A stretch of 64,000 bases of DNA from Brassica napus (lineage: Eukaryota > Streptophyta > Magnoliopsida > Brassicales > Brassicaceae): contig NW_026015144.1 in the NCBI RefSeq assembly GCF_020379485.1, positions 1 to 64,000 on the forward strand, given 5' to 3'. Below, in pieces: positions 21,013 to 29,721 of this stretch (its first letter is position 1; each line of letters begins with the position of its first letter). A program made the translations under genes and the position numbers. Under the pieces are notes generated by a model. That model saw nothing but the letters and a program-made list of their open reading frames with translations, was not told the DNA's origin and made no database searches.

Positions 21013-21580
21013 TATGATTTTAGAGAGTTGAACAGGTATTGAGAGATTTAGAGAAAGATTAAAGTGAGATGTGATGATTTATGAAATGTAGAAGAGAAAC
21101 ATGATGAACTAGAGAGAGATTGTGATGAACTCGTGTTAACCATTAATCAAGACAGAGTTTACAATATATAGAGAGAGACATTAGGGTATTCAGAAGCGCT
21201 AAGCATGTGAAGTCAAGGATAAGATTGCTTTAATTCAAATGTAAACCAATGGGAGCTGTCACACGCTTTTGGCATCTTGGACTAGGTTCCCTTTTGCCTT
21301 TACAGCTTGTGCCAGACTGTCAGGATAAGCCGCGGTCACTCTATCCATCCAAACGGTCATATCCCCTAAGGTAAAACCCCTTTGGCCGTTTAACCCTTTC
21401 ACCCGGGTAACTCCCCTCTTGGTCGAGTTATGGATCGACCCGGACAGTATGGACTGTACGGCCGGTACGGCCTCTTGTACGGCCTGGTCGATCCCTAACC
21501 TTCCTTCCCTTTGCCTCCACATTCTCACATCCTCAACTCCTTAAGCCATCTTCCCATATACTGAACAACTCATTTTAACA
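21013..21580 (-). repeat. 5' LTR of element C (568 bp)
   Basis: Pairs with 9601-10168, with about two substitutions. It is followed by GAATC of the target duplication and then satellite. Confidence 0.95.
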
Positions 21581-22123
21581 GAATCGCGATGTAAGAAGCT
21601 TGATTTTGATACATAAAGTAGTGGAGAATCACCAGGAAGTCGAATCAATCTCATAGGAGTTAGGATGAAGAAGCTATCCCACTTTCAAATCAGGTGATCC
21701 CAGTTTTCCTGTTTGGGAATATGACAGCTTCTTTGTCATTCTAATCAAACCAGGATGAATCGCGATGTAAGAAGCTTGATTTTGATACATAAAGTAGTGG
21801 AGAATAACCAGGAAGCTGAATAAATCTCATAGGAGTTAGGATAAAGAAACTATCCCACTTTCAAATCAGGTGATCCCAGTTTTCCTGTTTGGGAATATGA
21901 CAGCTTCTTTGTCATTCTAATCAAACCAGGATGAATCGCGATGTAAGAAGCTTGATTTTGATACATAAAGTAGTGGAGAATCACCAGGAAGCTGAATAAA
22001 TCCCATAGGAGTTAGGATGAAGAAGCTATCCCACTTTCAAATCAGGTGATCCCAGTTTTCCTGTTTGGGAATATGACAGCTTCTTTGTCATTCTAATCAA
22101 ACCAGGATGAATCGCGATGTAAG
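21581..22123. repeat. CentBr-type satellite, array 2 (about 3.1 monomers)
   Basis: Continues array 1 after element C; the first five bases are the duplicated GAATC. It ends in GTAAG (22119-22123), the target duplication of element F. Confidence 0.95.
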
Positions 22124-22608
22124 TATTGAGATGAAGACCAAGGAGGCTGAGACAGTAACTTTAGAGTTTTACTGTGGTAACTTTATTTTAACCACAGTAA
22201 CTACTTGGGGAAGTTATCTGATGGGATGAGAAGGTAACTTAGTGAAGAGAAGAGAGGAAACTCGACCAAAGAGGATAAGTGAGGTTAAGGAAGGATAAGG
22301 GATCACTTTGACAGCCTGTATGATGCTGGAAAGGAGAAGTTACCTTTATACTAGTGCAAGCATGTGAGAAAGCACAGCCAAGTGATTCAAAAGGAGTTCC
22401 AGCCTGTCCTTTGACTACACATGCTTAACCATTTCGAATTTCCTTGTTGCTCTCTCTATTAATACTTGTAAACCTCATCAGTTATTAATTAATGGAGTTT
22501 TGAGTCTCTCTCTCTTTATTCTCTCACTAAAATCTCTTAATCTCTTTAATCTTTTCATCTGATTATCCCTGATTGGTTGAATCATGCTCTAATACACAAA
22601 AGTGTATA
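22124..22608 (+). repeat. 5' LTR of element F (485 bp)
   Basis: Runs TATTGAGATGAAG to ACACAAAAGTGTATA. ACTGTGGT (about 22164) and ACCACAGT (about 22191) form an inverted pair. There is no CCGTAC motif. A TATTAATA-like element lies near 22467. Confidence 0.95.
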
Positions 22609-22624
22609 TGGTATCAGAGCCAGG
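22609..22624 (+). other. Primer binding site of element F
   Basis: TGGTATCAGAGCCAGG directly after the 5' LTR. Confidence 0.92.
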
Positions 22625-22757
22625 TTGCTAAAAAGGGGAGAGTGTGATTTCGTTTTTCATAAAATCTGGGTGTTCTTGAGTGTTCTTGAGGGTTCTTGAG
22701 TGTTCTTGGTGTTCTTGAGTTCTGGTCTTTATTATCTGAGTGGTGTGAGATATTCTG

Positions 22758-23284
22758 ATGGATTCAAACTATCTCAACATCGAAATGAAGCACAGATCTA
22801 GTACAACCATGGAGCTTGAAGAAGAGAGGGATGACGATTGGTCAAGATGGGCAAAGAGAGCTTTGGAAAGCTGTGGGTTATGGAGTAGTCATGGAAAGGG
22901 GAAACCTTTCATGGAAATGGCTACTGAAGAAGGTCAGACAAGAGGTCTGAAGCTGGGAAATGAAGTTGTTCAAGGAGACACTACAAAGAGTGAGATTGAA
23001 GCAACTTTAGGCAAGTCCAAGCTTGTGAGAGTCGTTGAGGACAGAGGGGTGATCCGCGGCTTGAGACAAGGAGAGGATGAGTGTTATCAGCTTGTGGGAA
23101 GGCTGAGAGAAGTATGGTCGGAGCTAGATGTGGTGAAGACACACACATCAAATCCAAGATGTTGTCAAGAAAGGAGGAAGCAAGATGTGATCTTCAGCTT
23201 CCTTATGGAAGAGGTATGTGAGCTTGTTAAATATACTTGTGATGTGTGGGAAATGAACAGGAAGCCAGAAAGATGGAAGGGAGG
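22758..23284 (+). CDS. Family-3 Gag N terminus of element F, cut by G
   Basis: It starts MDSNYLNIEMKHRSSTTMEL. WAKRALESCGLWSSHGKGK corresponds to the UBN2-like start of other families (WSRLVKTAIGRLGLW). LREVWSELDVVK and ERRKQDVIFSFLMEEVCELV correspond to LWSELE..RREQDKVFGLLL. The middle of the usual Gag is shortened. The frame is intact to NRKPERWKGG at 23284, where G inserted; codons after that (to 23378) belong to the LTR of G. The continuation is 35336-35711. Confidence 0.85.
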
Positions 23285-24250
23285 TGTTGAACTGAAGAGA
23301 AGATGGAGCTTGTACAAGAATAGGGCAAGCTCTAGAAGATGTCTAGAAGAGTTCAATCAAGCTTCAGAAGTGTTCTGAAGGAGTTATCTTGTGAAGATAA
23401 GTCTAGGAAAGACTTAGACTGATCATGTGGAGGCTTTGGAGGAGTTAAAGAGAAGATGGAAGTATGGTGCAAAGATAGGGCGTTCGGTACGGCCATGGTA
23501 CGGCCTAGGGTGATCCAAGAAGGTGTAAGGGTTAACCATAGAAGGAAGTTGGATGAAGGCATAGGACGAGTGTACGGACCTCAAGGCCGTACAGCGTCCG
23601 TACATCCCATCCGGTACAGCCATCACTCGGATCAGTCTTGATCAAGTTGTGCAATGTGTGGGCGCGGCAGGTTTGAATTAACAAGACCGTTGAAGGCTTA
23701 TGGAGGGAAGGAATATGCTGAGCATCTTGTATAGATAAGGAGCAAGCTGTAAAGTGAAAGCAAAAGCAAAAGGTAAAGGCAAAAGGAGAAGCATGTATCT
23801 GGTCACATAAGGAGCAAGATACATTGGCGCCTTCAGTCTCCTTTTGCCTCAGTTTGAATCAACCAATTACAAGACAAGCTGCCAAGACCAAAGACCAGCC
23901 TTATCTCATCCAGGCCGTCCATCATTCAAGTTAATATCAGCCCTAGGATATAGGTTTATGATATTGCAAAGTGTAGAGACATATATAAGCCAAGGATTGG
24001 CGATTGTAATAGACTAAGTGAGTTAGGGGGTTTCCCCTCTCCTTCTCTAATCTGAAACACCAATCTTCAGTCTCTTATTCTCTCAGTCTCTCTAGTCTCT
24101 TAAGTCTCTTAATCTCTCTGTTCTTAAGTCTCTTATACACTCTCACAAATCTCTCTTCCTAAATCACCTAGAACAAGCTCTAATCATTCTTCATTGAAGC
24201 TTATACACACACACATACTACCAGAGTAGAGATCTCTTTAAAAATCATAT
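23285..24250 (+). repeat. 5' LTR of element G (966 bp)
   Basis: Runs TGTTGAACTGAAG to TCTTTAAAAATCATA. TATATAA is at 23992-23998. It differs from the 3' LTR by about eight or nine one-base indels and no clear substitution. Confidence 0.94.
23487..23617 (+). promoter_or_regulatory. CCGTAC/GTACGG cluster in the 5' LTR of G (about 6 copies)
   Basis: GTACGG is at 23487, 23498 and 23572, CCGTAC at 23587 and 23598, and GGTAC at 23613. The cluster lies about 200-330 bp inside the LTR, upstream of TATATAA. The equivalent in the 3' LTR is near 34570-34698. Confidence 0.5.
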
Positions 24251-24266
24251 GGTATCAGAGCCAGGT
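24251..24266 (+). other. Primer binding site of element G
   Basis: TGGTATCAGAGCCAGG abuts the LTR end. Confidence 0.92.
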
Positions 24267-25276
24267 TCATCAGAACCTGAGCTGTAGCTTCCGCACAACA
24301 CAAGCTCTACCCTCAGCTCAAATCCAATCCTTGAAGACATTCCCATCCGAGTTCAGTTTCTCCATGAGAAGAAGACTGAAGGGCGTGTCTCTCATCCTTT
24401 CTCCTGTCTATACTGATGGAGAGACTCATTGGAAGCAGAAGTGTATGGAGAGGACTCACGAACCTCATCCAAGGCGCCTCCTCCAAGAGCTTTCTTCACC
24501 CAGTTCATCATGAAAGCTGTCAAGGTGATGGCGCCTAGAAGACTTGGAGAAAGGAGGAGTCTTTGAGCTGGAGAAACAAGAAGGTGGTCATGAACTGAAG
24601 GAGTAGAAGGTGGGTGACTATCCAGACTCTCAGATTCAACAAAAGCCATGGCCAGTCCCCTTGGAGGTTTAAGGAACCAACCTGGTTCCTTGTGTAAGCG
24701 ATTTTAAAACCCTCTTGATAATGAGCTTGTGTTGTTGACTGGTTGTAATGTGTGATGTGATTGAAAACCTGAGGACTGTTAAAGATTGATAAATTAAAAT
24801 GTTTAGAATCTGTCCCAGGATACTTTAAGAGCTTTGTTTGGTGACTGAATGTGATTAATATGCTTAGCTTCGTTTCATAGTGATGCTTAGAGTGATTAAC
24901 TGAATCTGCTTGCATACATGGATTGAAACTGAATTTAAAGCTGTTGCATATAGTCTTGTGGCTATCTTACATTGAAGCATTAGATTCATGTCTAAAGTGC
25001 TGAGTAAAGAAGCTTTTAAAAGTGCCTAAGTAACTTGTCTTGAATCTGTTAGGATCTTGCTTGTTCTTAGAGAGCTAGCTTGCAAAGAATAGAACTTGAT
25101 AATGCCTTGTGTTATCTGTTGCATTGCTTGTGAGATTGGGAATCAAACCTGATGATTAATCAAGGATTGATCCCAATACTCTTGTGTCTTATCCTTGCTG
25201 GAGTTTGAGTGGTGTTTCAGGTTCACAAGAAGTGTTCTCTGCTCACCACCTATCCAAGAAAAGAGGAAGACTTGAA

Positions 25277-25492
25277 CCATTGTGTGGAGCAATGGGAAGA
25301 TACTTGTGTGTAGAAGCTGGTTTAAGAAGCGCAGGCCACGAGGTTGTTGAGCTCCTGGTTCAAGACATACAAGCGGAAGACCAACCATTGTGTGGAGCAA
25401 TGGGAAGGTTCTTGTGTGTAGAAGCCGGTTTAAGAAGCGCAGGCCACGAGGTTGTTGAGCTCCTGGTTCAAGGCACACAAGAAGAAGAAGGT
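25277..25492 (+). repeat. 108-bp tandem duplication inside G
   Basis: Two copies start at 25277 and 25385 (CCATTGTGTGGAGCAATGGG), with a few differences. The unit is 36 codons, so an open frame (25184-25522) runs through both. The product is unrecognised and probably not a gene. Confidence 0.8.
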
Positions 25493-25770
25493 CACCACCT
25501 ATGCCATGAGGAAGGCCGGTGATCTGAGAGTACTTGAAGCTTAAAGCAAAAGGATGGATCAGTGATTTAAGCGCAGCTGTTAGGGTGATGTGCTCCTGGT
25601 CTTGAAGTTCCTCCTTGTCATACAATAGAATGGTAAAATGAAGCCTGTTGCCAACATTCTGTGGGAAGTCCACAGCCTGCTCCAAAGAGGGTAGAGAGGA
25701 TGTTGTGACAATGGAGAGATGACTTATGGTTCTGTCCATGGTGGTTTAGTCACCATAGCCTACGCATCAG

Positions 25771-26028
25771 ATGAGTGTAGAGAGGACAGTCGACATGCAA
25801 AGAAAGAGCATCACCAGGAGGGTGATGCAATGTAAACCAAGACCATTGCAAGCTGATCATGGAGTGATCCAGCCGAAGAGTGAAGCATTGGAAAGTGAGC
25901 ATTGCAAGAGGGATGGGCACACCAAGGAAAGGTGTTGGATACTGAATCCAAGTATCAAGTTCATGCCAAGTTCAAGTGAACCGTGCCCATGGAGGTTCAA
26001 GAGATCAGCTCGGATCTCTTGTTTGTAA
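25771..26028 (+). pseudogene. Gag zinc-knuckle relic in non-autonomous element G (85 codons)
   Basis: The short frame includes EHCKRDGHTKERCWILNPS, which lines up with CDHCKKHGHKKSQCWILHPH of the coding elements. The first zinc-binding Cys is Ser here (SEHC), the other Cys-His-Cys ligands and the following Trp-Ile-Leu remain. It is preceded and followed by non-Gag sequence. I read it as the last trace of a copia gag in an element that has otherwise lost its genes. It is absent from K. Translation is unsupported. Confidence 0.6.
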
Positions 26029-27617
26029 GCAAACCTCTTAACCCTTAATAAGAGCTTGTGTCTTTATTTATTGTGCTGTGAGTGGTGTCTAGAGTCCCAG
26101 AATCTCATGTTTTGTTTATTGCATTGTCTTGAGTGTTGTCATAGCTTGAATCATCATGGATGTGTTGTAGAATTGAGTAGAATGTCTCTGCTGCTTGCAT
26201 CATGATTGATAAGTTCTTTTGCATACATAAGCATATCTCATACTGTCTAAGTTCAATCCTAGTGTTATCTGATGCTATTGCCTATGTTTAATCCATCAAT
26301 GAAAGTCTTGCATCAATTAGAAATTGTCTAAGTTGCTTGCATCATTGGTTCTGATTGAAACTGTTGTGCAGAGCTTTAATATTACTCATGGATTGAACCC
26401 GTTGCATTCATATAGCTAATGCTTTAAGATTGTGCATTCATGTAGTAATGCATTTAAAAAAAAAAATGAGCCTAAATTGCAAATGACCTGATATAAGCTT
26501 TGCATTTAGAGAACTGTATAGAACTTGCATTGTCATTGTTAGAAATTGAAATCTGCTTGTCTCGACTCAATCCTGTTCTGATTGTTGCTATGCCATAGTT
26601 AAATCCATCAGTGATGTCTTATAAGCATTTAGAAGTATGTCTAAGCTACTTGAATCATTGGCCTTGATAAAACTAGTGAGCATATGCATGAATTGTGTCA
26701 CTCTTGTCGCCTTAATTGCAGAAGTATCATCTAGACTTGTGTTCCATTTTGGATTGAATCTGTTTCATTCATATAGTTAGTGTAACCTAATGCATTCATC
26801 TATTGTTGCATTTAAAAAAAAAAAAAAAACTGAATTGATTGTCTTTGCTAGATTGTCTTGATTGTCTAGCTTGTTTCAAGTATCATATATTATTGTGGCA
26901 TTGGTGATCAAACAGGATGGATGATCTTGGTTTGATCCCAATGGGATGATCTGATCTTGCATTGAGTTTTGGTGGTGTTAGGTACACAAGGGAAGTGATA
27001 CATGTAACTCGCCATCAACCAAGAATGTAGAGACAAAGGTCTTGTGCCATTGCATATCATCACTAGGACATGTTAGTCCATAATCTACAGGAAGTGTAGT
27101 GTGATTGAGTATGCAATGAGAGATAGCCATTGCATAATACCATTGGACATATCTAGTCCTTAGTCTACAGGAAGTGTAGCATGGGTCATTATGCATTGAG
27201 AGGTGTGTCTTGTGAGACTCTCTATGGTGATTCAAACACCCTAGTTCCTGGTTAAGGAAGAGAGTAAACTCACAAGAAGAAAGCTATCATGAAAGATGAT
27301 AGTTATTAGACCATGGAGATGCATAGGATCATCACAAGCTTAGCTCCTTCTAGTTTCGGTTCTAAGCTTGAGGGGGAGTCTTAATGCATATGATCCATGG
27401 TCAGTAACAAGTCTTTTGCAAAAGCTTCTACAAGGATCATCAACCGGACCAAGTCAGTGGCGTGTCTAGGCAAGAGGCTGTTCAGAGCAGCCTTGGCAAG
27501 TGAGGAAGAAGGCTCTCCATCAATGCAGCTTCAATGAGAGGTGATTGAGGAGAAGCTGATGAATCCACTCTGCCTTTCCAAGAAGTTGATGATGCCATGA
27601 AGATGGTGCATTGAGAG

Positions 27618-28655
27618 TATGAGATTTGAGAGCTCTGGCTGTGTATGTGTATGAGAAGCCATTAGAGGCAAAGAATAAGGTCTTGAACTAGTTGAATAAG
27701 AGGTCTGATGAAACTAGTATGAACTTGAATCAGAAACAAAGAGACTTAGAGAGATTAAGAGATTAGAGACTAAGAAAGGGGTAGATTAAGGGAATCTGAT
27801 CAAGAACACACTTTTATATTTATGAAGGAGATGGGGAAAACCCCCATACTCTCTTAAGAGTTTACAATCGACCATACATCAGTTTATATATGTTTTCACA
27901 CTCTGAAACTCATAAACCTAAATCTGATGGCTCTAAATGACTTTGGGAAATGGATGGCTTGGATGTAGCTTTGGATCTGGTCAAGGTAGACTGAATGGTG
28001 ATTGGTTCTCCCTTGCTGGCGCCTGATTGCTTTACTTAAAGCTCCATGTATCTTCCCTCTCCTTTGGCCAGATACATGATCTCTTCTTTGCCTTTACTTT
28101 ACAGCTCACGCCAGCTTGCATATTTGAATTTGAACAAGCTGTATGGATAAGGTCTCTTATCCATAAACGGTCAAGAGAGCTCAGCACCTTCCTGGTTACT
28201 TCCTAAAGCATCTCGGACAGTATATGCCTTTAGGATCTTTGCTCTCTTGCCCACTTGTTCCCCAAACCTTCTTCATGCCTTGTATCACAAGTCTTCATCA
28301 GCTGAGTGTACGGATTAGGGTTGCTTCTCTCACATTGCGCCCTATCTTTGCACAACTCCAAAACATCCCAAGACTTGATAGAAACTCTTTTGGATCAGCC
28401 ATGTCCTTCCCGGGCCGTACCATCCGTACATGGCCGTACATGGCCGTACATGGCTGTCCCTATCTTTGCACCATCTACCTTTCTCTCCTTAACTCATCCA
28501 AAGACTACTCCACTTCTATCTGAACTCTTCTTAGCCATTGTCCCAACCTTATATCAGCTTCTCATCACTTCTGAAGCTTCATAGAACTCTTCTTAAGATC
28601 TTCAAGAGCTTGCCCCTATTTATGCACAAGCTCCATTCTTCTCTTCAGTTCAACA
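27618..28655 (-). repeat. Inverted solo LTR of family 4 inside G (1038 bp)
   Basis: Flanked by the duplication GAGAG (27613-27617, 28656-28660). On the minus strand it begins TGTTGAACTGAAGAG and ends AATCTCATA, as in the LTRs of G and K. The uninterrupted site is visible in K near 61025. With no interior attached, it is a solo LTR left by recombination between the two LTRs of an inserted element. Confidence 0.88.
28415..28449 (-). promoter_or_regulatory. CCGTAC cluster in the solo LTR (4 copies, 10-bp steps)
   Basis: CCGTAC starts at 28415, 28424, 28434 and 28444, spacing 9, 10 and 10 bp. Another GTACGG is at about 28308. Confidence 0.5.
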
Positions 28656-28660
28656 GAGAG

Positions 28661-29078
28661 AGTTTGGAAACTCACAAAAACACAAGGGAAGTTCCCTTAG
28701 ACTTTTAAAACTCTTTTCAATCTTTTTCATTCATCTTATTCATTGCTTGTGCTTGAAAAGATACTTAAGATGATTATGATTGAATTGTGAGATTGTGTGC
28801 ATCAAGTGTGATGCAGGATATTCATTTTCTTGTTTTTAATAGGTACTGATGCACCTGTGGGATAATGTATCAGGTACCAGTGCTTGAGCCTCACCAAAGA
28901 AGGACCTGATCATTTCCTAGCTTCTCTAAGAAGGCTGTGAAGTCGGTTGAGAGGGGGATATCCAAACCAGTTCTATGAAGAGGGCAAGCCGTGTGTGAAG
29001 TGTTGATCAGCCTCACTAGTGTTGTGAAGATGATCTGGTCGTGTCCTAGCTTCTCTAAGAAGGCTGTGAAGTCAGTTG
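28661..29078 (+). other. Non-coding interior of element G, second part
   Basis: Matches K about 61040-61440. It contains GTTGAGAGGGGGA near 28947, the first of two purine-rich repeat units. The second unit (34067 onwards) is separated from it by H, which inserted at AGTTG of that unit. Confidence 0.7.
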
Positions 29079-29565
29079 TGTTGAGATGAGGTGATGAAGA
29101 GTTGATACATGGATAGAGGAAGAGTATTGGGGCAGATGGTAACTTTGGAGTTTTACCACAGTAACTTTAGTTTTACTGTGGTAACTAAGTTAAAGGCTTA
29201 GGAAGTTACCTTGGATCACTTTGGTGAGGAGAAGCACGCCCAAGAGGAGTATGGATAAGGGAGGAGCTGTTTGGATAAGGTCTGGTCATAGTTGGAAAGG
29301 TAAAGCTACTTTACAGCCTGTCCAAGCATGTGAAGCCTCTCAGCAGCCAGCTAGCCTTGACTTCACATGCTTTGAGTCCCATTTCGAAATCCCCTTTGTA
29401 TCAGCCTTATCTCTTCATTTATAACTTGTATCTGAGACATTAAATCAATTAATGGAGTTTTGAGTATTCTCTCTATTCTCTCTCTACTTATTCTCTTAAT
29501 CTCTTTAATCTTACACAAAACAATCTGATTGTTCTTAAACACACTCTAATACACAAAAGTGTATA
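29079..29565 (+). repeat. 5' LTR of element H (487 bp)
   Basis: Runs TGTTGAGATGAGG to ACACAAAAGTGTATA. ACCACAGT and ACTGTGGT lie at about 29155-29190, in the opposite order to F. Confidence 0.94.
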
Positions 29566-29581
29566 TGGTATCAGAGCCAGG
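29566..29581 (+). other. Primer binding site of element H
   Basis: TGGTATCAGAGCCAGG after the LTR. Confidence 0.92.
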
Positions 29582-29721
29582 TTACTAAAAGGGTGGGAGT
29601 GTGTTATTCTTGTTTTTAAAAATCTGGGTTTGTGTTCTTGAGCTGTTCTTGGTGTTCTTGAGTGTTCTTGGTGGTTTTTGAGCTATGTTCTTCATCTGAT
29701 GGGTTTGATTGAGGGCATCTG

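Larger units (their letters stand above)
9601..21580 (-). mobile_element. Element C: complete family-1 copia element, split by D
   Basis: The boundaries are proven by a 5-bp target duplication, GAATC, at 9596-9600 and 21581-21585 in the satellite. LTRs are 9601-10168 and 21013-21580. Without the nested D (13959-20047 plus its duplication) C is about 5.9 kb. Order on the minus strand is LTR, primer site, gag, [D], protease, integrase, reverse transcriptase, RNase H, polypurine tract, LTR. The LTRs differ at about two of 568 positions by eye. At 1.5e-8 substitutions per site per year that is roughly 0.1 million years. One frameshift near 12065 splits the polyprotein. Confidence 0.96.
24267..27612 (+). 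other. Non-coding interior of element G, first part
   Basis: No long reading frame. It shares blocks with K (24661-25140 with 58021-58500; 26080-27600 with 59470-61020) and contains diverged internal repeats built on TTGAATC, TTGCATT and GTCTAAG words. Oligo-A tracts lie at about 26456-26466 and 26814-26829. An internal polypurine-like AAGCTTGAGGGGGAG lies at 27368-27382, not followed by an LTR. The stretch 25150-26080 has no counterpart in K and holds a Gag relic. Confidence 0.75.

Noticed and set aside
25184..25522. A captured host gene in G
   Set aside because: The frame is a two-unit tandem duplication of 36 codons with no recognisable fold or motif; open by virtue of its 108-bp period.
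25143..25739. Minus-strand open frame of 198 codons in G
   Set aside because: It is antisense to the 108-bp duplication, has repetitive composition and no recognisable domain, and K has no counterpart.
26456..26466. Oligo-A tracts (also 26814-26829 and 60197-60208) as LINE or SINE tails
   Set aside because: They sit at matching places in the interiors of G and K with no target duplication or element start; they are part of family 4.
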